This document shows, one piece after another, positions 11,098-23,349 of a stretch of DNA of 64,000 bases. This DNA is from Paraspadella gotoi (taxonomy: Eukaryota; Chaetognatha), in assembly GCA_051294375.1 (NCBI GenBank), contig CM119264.1, positions 619,173 through 683,172 of the forward strand. The letters run 5' to 3'. Position numbers and translations under genes: made by a program. Each line of letters starts with the position of its first letter. Within the stretch, counting starts at the first letter, position 1. The notes below the pieces were generated by a model. It worked only from the letters and a program-made list of their open reading frames with translations, was not told the origin of the DNA and searched no databases.

Positions 11098-11836
11098 GGA
11101 AGAAGGAGTTGCTGAAAAGGAGGAAGGAGTTGCTNNNNNNNNNNNNNNNNNNNNNNNNNNNNNNNNNNNNNNNNNNNNNNNNNNNNNNNNNNNNNNNNNN
11201 NNNNNNNNNNNNNNNNNNNNNNNNNNNNNNNNNNNNNNNNNNNNNNNNNNNNNNNNNNNNNNNNNNNNNNNNNNNNNNNNNNNNNNNNNAAAGGAGGAAG
11301 AAGTTGCTGAAAAGGAGAAAGGAGTTGCTGAAAAGGAGAAAAGAGTTGCTAAAAAGGAGGAAGGAGGAAGGAGTTGCTGAAANNNNNNNNNNNNNNNNNN
11401 NNNNNNNNNNNNNNNNNNNNNNNNNNNNNNNNNNNNNNNNNNNNNNNNNNNNNNNNNNNNNNNNNNNNNNNNNNNNNNNNNNNNNNNNNNNNNNNNNNNN
11501 NNNNNNNNNNNNNNNNNNNNNNNNNNNNNNNNNNNNNNNNNNNNNNNNNNNNNNNNNNNNNNNNNNNNNNNNNNNNNNNNNNNNNNNNNNNNNNNNNNNN
11601 NNNNNNNNNNNNNNNNNNNNNNNNNNNNNNNNNNNNNNNNNNNNNNNNNNNNNNNNNNNNNNNNNNNNNNNNNAGGAAGAAGTTTCTGAAAAGGAGAAAG
11701 AAGTTGCTGAAAAAGAAAAAGTTGCTGAAAAGGAGGAAGGAGTTGCTGAAAATGAGGAAGAAGTTGCTGAAAAGGAGGAAGGAGTTGCTGAAAAGGAGGA
11801 ATGAGTTGCTGAAAAGGAGAAAGGAGTTGCTGAAAA
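11098..11836. repeat. 21-bp minisatellite (gaaaaggaggaaggagttgc + t)
   Basis: Tandem 21-bp units are interrupted by gaps of 155 and 291 N. One plus frame reads as a seven-residue repeat, AEKEEGV. No start context, domain or splice site supports translation. The gaps suggest the array was too uniform to assemble. Confidence 0.88.
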
Positions 11837-11962
11837 CTTAAACATTTTTCTTTTTTTTTCCTGAAAAAGAAAAAAATCTCCCAAGGTAAAGGGAAGGAAC
11901 ATTGAGCCATGGGTTTCTAGATGAAGATCCCTAGTGAGTTTAAGGGGTTAGATAAGTCAGAT

Positions 11963-11996
<34 letters not shown>

Positions 11997-12439
11997 NNNN
12001 NNNNNNNNNNNNNNNNNNNNNNNNNNNNNNNNNNNNNNNNNNNNNNNNNNNNNNNNNNNNNNNNNNNNNNNNNNNNNNNNNNNNNNNNNNNNNNNNNNNN
12101 NNNNNNNNNNNNNNNNNNNNNNTCTCTCTCTCTCTCTCTCTCTCTCTCTACTCTTTTTATCTATCTCTCTCTCTAACATAAACAACATCTTTAAGAATAT
12201 CTCGCTACTTGCCTTCTTAATAATTCACAACAAGCTAAGAAGCATCGAAAGTAGTTTATTTAATAATTCATTATTAAACGCCGAAGAGACCTCACGTAAC
12301 GTAGTAACAATTGAATCAACGTTACCTACATAAACGGGTTATTAATTTTCATTCCTCTATTTATATACCAGTTTTTTCTCCAGGCTTAATATTTTCTTTT
12401 GCTCCCCAAAAATTAAAGATATCGGTTAAAGGAGAAGAA

Positions 12440-13420
12440 GCAAATTATCAAATTCCCTTTTCTTACTTTTTTTCCCTTTTTCATTTTTTCCCTTTTTCCT
12501 ACTTTTTCCCCTTTTTTCGACTTCTTTCCCCCCCATTTTTTTCCTTTTTCCTCTTTTTATCCTTTTTTCGCCTTTTCCCCCTTTTTTCCNNNNNNNNNNN
12601 NNNNNNNNNNNNNNNNNNNNNNNNNNNNNNNNNNNNNNNNNNNNNNNNNNNNNNNNNNNNNNNNNNNNNNNNNNNNNNNNNNNNNNNNNNNNNNNNNNNN
12701 NNNNNNNNNNNNNNNNNNNNNNNNNNNNNNNNNNNNNNNNNNNNNNNNNNNNNNNNNNNNNNNNNNNNNNNNNNNNNNNNNNNNNNNNNNNNNNNNNNNN
12801 NNNNNNNNNNNNNNNNNNNNNNNNNNNNNNNNNNNNNNNNNNNNNNNNNNNNNNNNNNNNNNNNNNNNNNNNNNNNNNNNNNNNNNNNNNNNNTTTTTCC
12901 CTTTTCCCCCTTTTTTTCCATTTTTCCATTTTTATCCATTTTTTCTCGTCTTTACCTTTTTCCCTTTTTTCCCTTAGAGGAGAATTCTTTTTTATTTTCC
13001 CCTTTTCTCCTTCTCTGCTTTATTTCCATTTTTCCCATTTTTCCCCTTTTTCCACATTTTTCGCTTTTTCTTTATTAGCCTTTTTTCCCTCTTTTTTTCT
13101 TTTTTCCATTTTTTCCATTTTTCTCTTTTTTCCCCTTTTTTCCTTTTTCCCCTTTTTACCAATTTTTTTCCCTTTTTCCCCCTTTTTTCCCTTTTTCCCC
13201 CTTTTTCTTTTTCCCGCTTTTTTCCTTTTTTTTCCCTTTTTTTCCCCTTTTCTTCCCTTTTCCCCCCTTTTTTTTCTTTTTTCAAATTTTTTCATTATTC
13301 CCCCTTTCCCCCCTTTTTTCAATTTTTTCCCCTTTTTTTTCTTTTCCCTTTTTTCCCTCTTTTTTTTNNNNNNNNNNNNNNNNNNNNNNNNNCCCTTTTT
13401 TTCCTTTTTTCTCTTTTTTT
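12440..13420. repeat. Polypyrimidine block (TTTTTCCCC-type)
   Basis: Nearly 1 kb of T/C-only sequence, with gaps at 12590-12893 and 13368-13392. It has a counterpart at 19100-20080. Phe/Pro/Ser-rich and Lys/Gly/Glu-rich ORFs here are artefacts of composition. Confidence 0.92.
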
Positions 13421-13847
13421 TTTGATTCCCCAAAAACCGAAAATTTTGGCGGGATAAAAAAAAGTCGTTTGGAAAAATAAAAAAAATTGTGGGTAAAAGT
13501 CAATTTGCATTCATACGGAATATTAAATGGTTCAGAAAATCATTTCCTGGGCACAAAAGTTTGGCTTTGATAAGGAAAGAGAAAGAGAGAGAGAGTGAGA
13601 GAGAGAGAGAGATACATATATATATACATTATACAAATATATATAAAGAGAGAGAGAAAGAGAGAGTGAGAGATAGTCGTCCTAAACCCTTTTTTTCTCC
13701 ACAGAATTAGATGGAATTTATTTTGGATCATGAGGCGACAGAAATTGTTTGAACTTTGCTCTTGTAATGACTGAGGCATTTCCGTTTTTGAAGGAAAAAC
13801 AGAAAGTGAAAGAGAAAGAATAGAAAGAGAGAGAAAAAGAGAGAGAG

Positions 13848-13886
<39 letters not shown>

Positions 13887-13977
13887 ATGACATAATAGAG
13901 CTTTAATGATTTATTCAGCGACAAATGAGCAAAAAGACGGACACTGACTCCCTGACAGACGGAAAGATGTAGAAACA

Positions 13978-14400
13978 GAAATGGAAAAAAACAAAAAAAT
14001 ATATTTAACTATTTGAACACCAATTACTCATGAGTGGAAGGGGCGATTGACCTGAAATTTTGTATGTGGGTAGGAAACTGTGTGAATAAACTGGAAATCA
14101 AGTTTCGATGGAATCGTCAGAGTGGAAATGAGTTTAAATGGAAAAAACAAAAAAACTGTTTCACTAATTGATGATGCTTCTATTTTTTTTCATATTAAAT
14201 GTAAATGCAAGATGTATTAATTAATCAAATAATTAATAAGTTAATTAATCAATTAGTCAATTAATTAATCAATAATTAATTAATCAGTCAATTCATCAAT
14301 CAAAACAAACATTTTGGATCAAATTAATTAATTAATTGCCCACCTTAATTAATTAACTTGAATTAATTAATTACCGATAATGATCGTGGGCAGATCCGAC
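13978..14400 (+). mobile_element. Family B element, 5'-truncated
   Basis: It shares the body described at 2477 and ends in the terminal motif GCAGATCCGAC at 14390-14400. The 3' half contains long ATTA/TTAATCAA-rich text, matched at 21.1-21.37 and 59.6-59.97 kb. Confidence 0.65.
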
Positions 14401-14843
14401 ATTGTTTGCTCAAACTTTTTTTAATAATTTTAACATATTAAAAAAAATTAATTCGGAACAATAAATGAATTATTAAAAAAATTATACCTAATTTTTTAAA
14501 ATATTAATATCTTTAGTTATTAACTGATTCAAATATCTAAGGTTTGATAAAAGTTTTTTCTGTGTCAATATCGTTGAGAAGAAAGGTAATGAAACAAAAC
14601 AAAACAAAACAAAAAACCGCCAAAAAACGCATTTTGTTTTTTTTTTTCAAAACTCGAAAGGCGATAAAGAAACAACCAACAGCGGTAATAAAAAAAAGAG
14701 AAAACAGGGAGACGACGAAACGAGACGACAAAACGAAGAGGGACAAAAAAAACGAAGAAGAAAACAAAGATTATAAAAGAGACACGTGATAACCGTGGGG
14801 GGAGGATGGGTGGCGGAACTAAAGAGATGGGGACAGGGTTATA

Positions 14844-15286
14844 CGGCCTTATTTTCCCAAAACGCCCCATTTTTATCTTAAACTTGTGTTTTTATTTTTT
14901 TTTGTGTTTTGTGATTAAGCGAATTATATTTCAGTTTTAACAACGAGTGGGACATGTTTTGGCTTTAATTCAAGCCTTCATCAGCGCTTTTTAAAAATTT
15001 AAAAAAATATCTTAAATTTATAATAAGATTAAATTTTTAAGTTATAGATTTGTTAAAAGGTTAGGGTTTGAGATTAGGGTTATGGATTAGAATAGTATTT
15101 AGGGTGAGGGGTTAGGGGTTAGGGTTAAAATTATAATAAAGGTTAAGGGTTAGCGTTTAAGATTAGATTTTAGGGTTTAAGATTACGGTTAAATTAAAAT
15201 TAAATTTCCACGATAAAGAAATAAAAATAAGGCGCTATGAAAAAAAGATCCTAACAGAAATGGGACGCTGTGAGAAAAGAGAGCCG
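14844..15286. mobile_element. MITE-like element with about 28-bp imperfect terminal inverted repeats
   Basis: The left end reads ggccttattttcccaaaacg then ccccattt. The right end, reverse complemented, reads ggctctcttttctcacagcg then tcccattt. Between them lies AT-rich, TTAGGG-like text (15058-15190) and no ORF. Copies occur at 21813-22275 (duplication partner) and, much shorter, at 63066-63244. Confidence 0.6.
14950..14985 (-). ncRNA. Hammerhead-core-like retroelement motif
   Basis: The minus strand reads CTGATGA, then a perfect five-base-pair stem (GGCTT/AAGCC), then AAAAC. Hammerhead ribozymes need CUGANGA-stem II-GAAA, so the second core box differs by one base. Such motifs are known in Penelope-like retroelements. 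This is more likely a decayed relic than an active ribozyme. A copy lies at 21931-21967. Confidence 0.35.
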
Positions 15287-15439
15287 CAGGGGGGCATCAC
15301 CTTGACAACGCCGGTAAACAGATGCGGAGGCAAAGAAGAATTTTTTCTCAGCCATTTTCTCTCTTTTTCTTTCTTTTTCATCCTCAGTTAAGTTTTTGCT
15401 CGACGTGTCATTTCATTTCTCAATTCTTTTTTTTTCTTT

Positions 15440-15585
15440 TTATCTCGTTGTCTTTCCGATCTTTCCGAATTTGTGGATATGGTGCTGTGTGCTGTCTTCC
15501 ACGCCCCCAAGCCGGATTAAGGCTGTCCTCTCGCTTACCACAGGGTAGGTAGCATTTGGGATCTGATAGTCATGAGCCGATCGTA
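15440..15585 (-). mobile_element. SINE-like copy (family S1)
   Basis: On the minus strand it shares the tctaccctgtggtaag-type body and cttgggggcgtggaagac with the 42.5-, 44.6- and 48.8-kb copies. The box-B-like segment is decayed (tatcagatccca). It is followed on the plus strand by a ttgcgccgaagtgac / gacatgacatg block, also shared at 22.78, 42.69 and 44.82 kb, so the whole stretch travels as a composite. Confidence 0.5.
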
Positions 15586-16290
15586 TTACTCGATTTTTTT
15601 CTTTTTTCTCCTCTCATTTTTTCCCATCTTAGTGCAACGTTTATTATTCGTCACGAATAAATGATAAGAATCAATTTTTGTTAAAGAAAAGAAAAAAAAC
15701 CAAAAAAGTAGAAAATAAAAAAAGTTACAAAGAAAAATGAGAGAAAAACAAGAACGGTAATTGAAATGTGTTGCGCCGAAGTGACCCTTTTATCACATGT
15801 ATTTCTCGCGACATGACATGACATGATATGACGTGACTTGACATGATGTGACGTGACATGACATGCTGGGAAGATGGGTAGATGGCTAATGGTAGGTTCT
15901 AACTAGTCTCTCATCAGGTAACAGAGGTAAGTAAGGTAATATATTGGTAATAGGTAGGTAGCTATAACAAAGGGAACAAGGGTACATAAAAGGGAGAGAA
16001 AGGAGAGGGAAGGTTAGCAGATCCCAAGACCGAGAGGAGAAGTTGAACTGCCGATCTCTAAGACTCTATCCGTGACTCCGGGGATGAAGAGGAGGGGACG
16101 AAGAAGGGAGGAGGAGGAGGAAGAGGCGTTGAGAGGGGGAAGAGAAGGCCCGGGGGAGAGAAAGGTTCTGGTGATAGGGTGAGCCTCTATCTTGACATGA
16201 ATATATGACTACAATAAGTTATTAACTTTCTTAGCCCGTGTATTTATTATTATCCGTCTTTTATTCCTTATAGTTTTAGGATTTCCTGAA

Positions 16291-16517
16291 GGCGGCGCGA
16301 GCAGTCCCTTAGATTTGAGGTTTTTTTATGTTTTAACGTTAGTGGGACCGACCGACCGACCGACAAGTGACTTATAGAGTTGCTCTCGCTTACATTTTTA
16401 GTTGCGCCCCGAGTACTTTTCAGTCGCACTTAAGATTGCATATAATTCGCCTATAGTTGGTTGCTCATTTCTTAAGACAGAAAAAAACCTCAAATCTTAG
16501 TGACTGCTAGCGCCGCC
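16291..16517. mobile_element. MITE-like element with about 46-bp terminal inverted repeats
   Basis: The left end reads ggcggcgcgagcagtccctt then agatttgaggttttttt. The right end, reverse complemented, reads ggcggcgctagcagtcacta then agatttgaggttttttt. The interior holds GACC tetramers (accgaccgaccgac). There is no ORF. A duplicate lies at 23350-23590, and partial ends at about 42858-42910 and 44995-45055. Confidence 0.7.
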
Positions 16518-16949
16518 GTCACAAAGTTAGCGGTAATTAATTAATTAAAAAAAAAACATAAACAAAAACAAACTAAATAAATTGAAATAATAATTTAGTT
16601 AATAAATTAATTAATTTGATCTGAAATGCTTGTTTTTAGGTCTTTTCATCACTGACCACGACAAAAGCAATGACGACGATGATGGCGACGACGACAATAA
16701 TGCCGATAACGATTTACTTGATTGATTCATTGATTGATTGATTGATTAAATAATTAATTAATTTATAAATAAATTGATTTATTGAATATTTAATCAATAG
16801 ATAACTAAATAAATTGATTTATTGAATAATTAATTGATGGATAAATTGACCGATTAATTAATTATTTAATAATTAATTGACTAATTGATTAATTAACTGA
16901 TTGATTATTTGATTAATTAATACATCTTGTATTTACATTTAATATAGAA

Positions 16950-17165
16950 AGCCAGGTTCACTAGGAGTGAATAAACAATACTGTGAGAGAATCTTGATTT
17001 AAAGCTTGCAGGTACCTGCTATGTTATTATCTTGTAACAGTGATGGAGTCCTTAAACCACCAAAGCCTGTCCAAAGTCAGGGACAAGATAGCTTATTTAT
17101 GAAATGAATGGATAATTTTTATATTATTTTATATAATTTTTATATACCAATTTCATAGAAAGAAA
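16950..17165 (-). repeat. Dispersed repeat, family A
   Basis: The reverse complement aligns with 46280-46445 through ataagctatcttgyccc, actttggacagg, ttggtggtttaagg and the final agtgaacctggctt / agaacttggctt. A left-end fragment is at about 600-660. I see no coding or tRNA-like signal. It may be a SINE 3' part or another non-autonomous element. Confidence 0.6.
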
Positions 17166-17349
17166 AAGAAGCATAATCAATTAGTGAAACAGGTTTTTTA
17201 TTTTTACCATTTAAACTCATTTCCACTCAGACGATTCTTGAAACTTGATTTAATNNNNNNNNNNGTCGAATTAAAAAAAATTCCCTGTCGATTTTTTAAA
17301 ATCTCAAAAATTCTCTTTCAGACAAACTGACCATTTAGTTATCTTGTAT

Positions 17350-17352
<3 letters not shown>

Positions 17353-17415
<63 letters not shown>
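17353..17415. repeat. (TC)n microsatellite at end of duplication copy 1
   Basis: A pure TC run, paired with 24558-24620 in copy 2. Confidence 0.95.
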
Positions 17416-17420
<5 letters not shown>

Positions 17421-17507
17421 ATCTGTTTTACTAACAAATTATTTCTTCTTTCTTCAATTGAGACAAAGAGAGAGATGAAGCGAAAGAGAGAGAAAAATAG
17501 AAAAAGG

Positions 17508-17538
<31 letters not shown>

Positions 17539-17704
17539 TGTCATTCAGATAGAAATTTAGGCTCAATTAAAAAATAGATGAGTTTATACGTATAAGTTGC
17601 ACTTTTCCAATAAAAAGAAGAAAATGAAAAAAAAACGAGAAAGAAAAAATGATGGGACGAAAAGAAAATTCCAGAGAATCATGAATTCATGAGGCATCAG
17701 TAGA

Positions 17705-17890
17705 AATGAGGATGTGTCAATCTATAGAGATGGCATCAAAAGAGGTGAGAAAGTGTCACAGAAGTGGCAAATAATAGAGATGGCATCAAAAGAGGTGAGA
17801 AAGTGTCACATACGTGGCAATTACTAGAGATGGCATCAAAAAAGGTGAGAGAGTGACACAGATCTGAAAATTGATAGAGATGGCATTGAT
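17705..17890. repeat. About 60-bp tandem repeat
   Basis: Three copies of the unit tagagatggcatcaaaagag / gtgagaaagtgtcacag... end in a fourth partial copy. Minus-strand ORFs across it show the same repeated text and lack independent support. Confidence 0.8.
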
Positions 17891-17904
17891 GATATAAGCA
17901 GGAC

Positions 17905-18265
17905 GGTACAAAGTTAATTTCAAACATAGGTCTGTATTAGAGAAGGAAAGAACAAAAGAGAGAATTGAATTGAAGTTGAATTGTATTAAGGAAACGGGCT
18001 TTGGGCTACATTGTGCCCCTAAAGGCTCCATCAATTTACAAAATGATTTTTCCAAGTTGAAAAGTATTTAAAGATATAAACGAAAATCGTTTTTATCCTA
18101 AACATGTTTCATGACATCTTTCCAAGAGGCAGTTCAAACAATCTTTCTTTTTCGAAATGTTGTCCCAACCTAATAAAAGCTCTATTGGTGACATATTAGT
18201 GTAGGTCGAATTTTTTTCAACAATGCTACCAAAAAGAGAATTATTTCGAATCATGTTTTTTAAAC

Positions 18266-18300
<35 letters not shown>

Positions 18301-18666
18301 NNNNNNNNNNNNNNNNNNNNNNNNNNNNNNNNNNNNNNNNNNNNNNNNNNNNNNNNNNNNNNNNNNNNNNNNNNNNNNNNNNNNNNNNNNNNNNNNNNNN
18401 NNNNNNNNNNNNNNGAGAGAGAGAGAGAGAGAGAGAGAGGATAAATTCAGTAAGCAGTAAATAAAAGAGAGAGAGTGAGAGAATAAAAGAGAGAGTGAGA
18501 GAGAGTCAGGCTCTCTTTGAGTCTCTCAAACACTGAAATCTATCTTTTAAAAGGAAATCAAGGTTGGCCAGAGAGAATGCGAACATAAGCCTAAAATCCC
18601 TTCTTATTCAGGCAAAAGGGAACTTGAAAAATGTTTTTATGGAAAACAGAGAGAGAGTGAGAGAGA

Positions 18667-18701
<35 letters not shown>

Positions 18702-18730
18702 AAGAGAAAGAGAGAAAGAGAGAGAGTGAG
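17905..18730. repeat. Block duplicated at about 36.88-37.68 kb
   Basis: The stretch with aaacgggctttgggctaca and ccaagttgaaaagtat, and the following (GA)n tracts, recurs at 36880-37680 with many one-base indels. Its right end meets duplication copy 2 at a (GA)n to (TC)n switch near 18740. Confidence 0.85.
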
Positions 18731-18742
18731 AGAGAGAGAGAA

Positions 18743-18776
<34 letters not shown>

Positions 18777-20240
18777 ATCTTCTCCTCTTTTTATCTAATT
18801 CTCCTCTCTAACATAAACAACATCTTTAAGAATATCTTCGCTACTTGCTTCTTAAATAATTCACTACAAAGCTAAGAAAGCATCGAAAGTAGTTTAAAAT
18901 TTAATAATTCAATTATTAAACGGCTCCGAAAGAGACCTCACGTAACGTGAGTAAACAATTGAATCAACGTTACCTACATAAACGGGTTATTAATTTTCAT
19001 TCCTCTATTTATATAACCAGTTTTTTCTCAGGCTTAATATTTTCCTTGCTTCCGCGAAAAATTAAAGATATTCGGTTTAAAGGAGAAGAAGCAAATTAAT
19101 CAATTCCCTTTTTCTTACTTTTTTCCCCTTTTTTTCAATTTTTTCCCTTTTTTCCTACTTTCCCCCTTTTTTCCGACTTCTTTCCCCCCCATTTTTTGCC
19201 TTTTTCCATCTTTTAATCCTTTTTCGCCGTTTTTCCCCTTTTCCTCTTTTTCTCCCCTTTTTTTCACTTTTTTCTCCCTCTTTTCCCCTTTTCCCCCTTT
19301 CCTCCCTTATTTTGCCTCTTCTCTTTTCCCCCTTTTTTCCAATTTTTTTCATTTCGCTTTTTTTCTCTTTTCCCCGCTTTTTTCCCCTTTTTCTCCTTTT
19401 TCCCCCCCTTTACCCTTTTCCCCACTTTTATTCTTTTCCCGTTTTTACCCTTTTTTTCTCTTTCATTTTTTCCTTTTTTTCTCGTTTGTTTTTCCCTTTC
19501 CATTTTTCCCCTTTTCCCCTTCTTTTCCCTTTTTTCCTTTATTCCCCCCTTTTTTACCAATTTTTTCCATTTTTATCCATTTTTTCTCGTCTTTACCTTT
19601 TTTCCCTTTTTTCCCTTTTCCCCCTTTTTTCCCATTTTTTTCCCCCTTTTTTTCTTTTTATATTTCCCCTTTTTTCCCTCCTTCTCTTTTTTCGCTTTTT
19701 TTTTTCCTTTTTTCAACATTTTTCCTTTTTTCTTTTATTGCCCTTTTTTTCCCGTCTTTTTTTCTTTTTCCCTTTTTTCCTTTTTCCCTTCCCTTTTTTT
19801 TCAATTTTTTTTCCGCCTTTATTTTTTCTTTTTCCCCTTTTTTCGCCCTTTTTTCTCTTTTCCTTTTTCCCTTTTTTCCTTTTTTTCCCCTTTTTTTTCC
19901 CTTTTTTCCCTTTTTTCCCCTTTTTCCCCCTTTTGTCTTTTTTTTTTCAATTTTTTCATTATTCCCCTTTCCCCCTTTTTTTCAATTTTTTTCCCTTTTT
20001 CTTTTTCCCCTTTTTCCCCTTTTTTCCCGATTTTTTCCCTCTTTTCCTTTTTCCCCTTTTTTTCTCTTTTTTTTGTGATTCCCCAAACACCGAAATTTTG
20101 GCGGGATATAAAAAAGTCTCGTTTTGGAAAAATAAAAAAAATTGTGGGTAAAAGTCAATTTGCAATTCAATACGGAATATCTAAATGGTTCAGAAAAATC
20201 AATTTCCTGGGCACAAAAGTTTTGGCTTTGATAAAAGGAA

Positions 20241-20282
<42 letters not shown>

Positions 20283-20760
20283 ACATACTATATATAAACA
20301 TTATACAAATATATAAAGAGAGAGGAAGATGAGTAGAGTGAGAAGTATAGCTCCTAAAACCCTTTTTTTTCTCCCACAGAATTAGATGGAAATTACATTT
20401 TGGATCATGAGCGACAGAAATGTGTTTTGAACTTTGCCTCTTGTTAATGACTGAGGCATTTCCCGTTTTTGAGGAAAAACAAAGAAAGTGAAAGAGAAGG
20501 AGAATAGAAAGAGAGAGAAAATGAGAGAGAGAAGAAAGAGAGAGAGAGAGAGAAGAGTAGGAGAGAGAGAGAGAGCATTGCATGACCATAATAAGAGCTT
20601 TAAATGATTTATTCAGCGACAAATGAGCAAAAAAGACGGACACCTGACTCCTGAACAGACGGAAAAGATGTAGAAACAGAAAGAGACACAACTGAAATAG
20701 TGAGTTAAGTGAAAAGACAACTGAAAAGTGGATGAAGAAACAAAGTGAAATTATAGAGCG

Positions 20761-21369
20761 GGATCTGTACTACATCGGATCCCGAACTTATAATTCACTT
20801 GTCGGTCCCGTCGATTGCCCCTCCTAATAGTCGGGCATTTACTTTATTCAATGTCAGAAACCAATCGATATAAAGTTCGATGGAATCGTGCGAGTGGAAA
20901 TGAGTTTCAAATGAAAAAAAACAAAAATATATTTAACTATTTGAAACACCATTAACTCCATGATGGAAGGGGCGAATTGAACCCTGAAATTTTGTACCTG
21001 TGGGTAGGAAACTGTGTGAATAAACTGGAAATCAAGTTTTCGAATGGAATCGTCAGAGTGGAAATGAGTTTTAAATGGAAAATAACAAAAAAACTGTTAC
21101 CACTGAATTGATGATGCTTCTAGTTTCTTTCTTTCATATTAATGTCAAATGCAAGAAGTATTAATTAAATCAATAATAATTAATAAGTTAATTAATCAAT
21201 TAGTCCAATTAATTAATCAATAATTAATTAATCAGTCAATTCAATCAATCAAAAAAACATTTTTGGATCAAATTAATTTAATTAAATATGCCGCACGACT
21301 TAATTAATTAACTTGATTAATTATTATCAATTAATTAATTACCGATAAATGAATCTGGGCAGATCCGAC
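20761..21369 (+). mobile_element. Family B element
   Basis: Homologous to the 13.98-14.40-kb copy but extending further left, to the ggatctg...cggatcccgaac end. The internal CCGT microsatellite is absent. Confidence 0.6.
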
Positions 21370-21812
21370 ATTGGTTTGGCTAAACTTTTTTTAATAATTT
21401 TATAATTCGGAACGAATAAATGAATTTTTAAAAAAATAATACCTAATTTTTTAAAATATTATATCTTTAGTTAATTAACTGAATTCAAATATCTAAGTTG
21501 ATTAAAAATTTTTTCTGTGTTCAATTCGTTGAGAAGTAAAGGTTATGAAACAAAAACAGAAAAAACAAAAAACCGCCAAAAAACGCAATTTTGGGTTTTT
21601 TTTTTCATCAAAACATCGAAGGGCGATCAAAGAAACACCAACAGCGGTAATAAAAAAAGAGAAGAGAATGAACAGGGAAGACGAAGAAACGAGACGACAA
21701 AACGAAGAGGGACAAAAACGAGAAGAAAACAAAGAATTATAAAAGAGACACGTGAATAACCGTGGGGGGAGGATGGGTGGCGGGAACTAAAGAGATGGGG
21801 CAAGGTTTATAC

Positions 21813-22275
21813 CGGCCTTATTTTTCCCCAAAACGCCCCCATTTTATCTTAAACTTGTGTTCTTAAACTTTTTTTTGGTTGTGTTTTTTGTGATTAGAGC
21901 GATTATAATTTCAGTTTTTAAGACAACGAGTGGGACATGTTTTGGCTTTAAATTAAGCCTTCATCAAGCGCCTTTTTAACAAAAAATTTAAAAAAAATAT
22001 CTTATTTATAATAAGATTAAATTTTTAAGTTATAGATTTGTTAAAAGTTAAGGGTTTGAGATTAGGGTTATGGATTTAGAATAGTATTTAGGGTGAGGGG
22101 TTAGGGGTTAGGGTTAAATATATAATAAAGGTTAAAGGGTTAGCGTTTAAGATAGATTTAGGGTTTAAGAATTACTGGTTAAATTTAAATTAAAATTCCA
22201 CGATAAGAAATAAAAATAAGGCGCTATGTAAAAAAAATCCTAACAAAATGGGACGCTGTGGAGAAAAGAGAGCCG
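21813..22275. mobile_element. MITE-like element, duplicate of 14844-15286
   Basis: Same ends and interior as the 14.84-kb copy, with scattered indels. Confidence 0.6.
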
Positions 22276-22454
22276 CAGGGGGCATTCCTCCGTTGACAAC
22301 GCCTGTAAACAGATGGCGGAGGCAAAGAAGAAATTTTTTCTCAGATATTTCTCTCTTTTTCTTTTCTTTTCTCATCCTCCAGTTAAGTTTTTTGCTCGAC
22401 GTTCATTTCATTTTCCTCAATTCTTTTTAATTTTTCTTTTTTTATCTGCCCGAT

Positions 22455-22590
22455 CTTTCCGAATTTGTGGATAAGGTGCTGTGGTGCTGTCTTCCACGCT
22501 CCCAAGCCGGAATTTAAGGCTGTCCTCTCTGCTTAACCACAGGGTAGGTAGCATATTGGGATCGTGATGGTATTGAAGCGATCGTATTAC
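22455..22590 (-). mobile_element. SINE-like copy (family S1), duplicate of 15440-15585
   Basis: Same text as the 15.44-kb copy, within the larger duplication. Confidence 0.5.
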
Positions 22591-23349
22591 TCGATTCTTG
22601 TTCCTTATTTTTCTCCTCCTCAATTTTTCCCATCTTAGTGCGAACGTTTAAATATTCGTCCGAAAATAATGAATAAGAATGCAAATTTTTGGTTAAAAAA
22701 AGAAAAAAAAACAAAAAAAGTAGAAAAAAAAAAAGTTACAAAGAAAATGAGAAAAAAGAGACGGTAATTGAAATGTGTTGCGCCGGAAGTGACCCCTTAT
22801 CAACAATGTAATTTCCTCGCGACACTGACATGACATGATATGACGTTGACTTGACATGAATGTACTGACATGAACATGCTGGAAGTGGGAATGATGGCTA
22901 AAGGAAGGTTCTAACTGTCCTCTTCATGCGTAACAGGGAAGTAAGGTAAGGAATATTATTGGTATAAGGTAGGTTCTCTGGATGTGCCGTAGGTCATCAG
23001 CCGGTTTTAGTTACGTGGTGTATACAAGACGTACATAAAAGGGGAGAGAAAGGAGAGGGAAGGTTTGACGGATCCAAGACCGAGAGGAGAAGTTGAGAGA
23101 GAGAGTCCGATCCTCTAAGACTCTAATCCGTGACTCCGGGGATGAAGGGGGGGACGAAGAAGGGAGGAGGAGGAGGAAGAGGCGTTGAGAAGGGGAAGAG
23201 AAGGCCCGGGAGAGAGAAAGGTTCTGGTGATAGGGTGAGCCTCTATCTGACATGATATATGACAACAATAGTTAATTAACTTTCGCTTAGCGCCGTGTAA
23301 TTTTATTAATCCGTCTTTTATTCCTTAATAGTTTTAGGATTTTCCTGAA

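Larger units (their letters stand above)
11966..17450. repeat. Segmental duplication, copy 1 (about 5.5 kb plus gaps)
   Basis: This block aligns in order with 18730-24643. Shared landmarks include the polypyrimidine block, two (GA)n islands, a family B element, the inverted-repeat elements at 14.84 and 16.29 kb, the SINE-like copy at 15.44 kb and the terminal TC tract. Copy 1 starts in (GA)n, switches to (TC)n across a gap (11997-12122), and ends in (TC)n. Confidence 0.9.

Noticed and set aside
11921-13433. Large ORFs spanning N runs
   Set aside because: Most residues are unknown and the rest derive from GA, TTTCC or 21-bp repeats.
15058-15190. Interstitial telomere
   Set aside because: Units are irregular, and the stretch sits inside an inverted-repeat element that recurs elsewhere.
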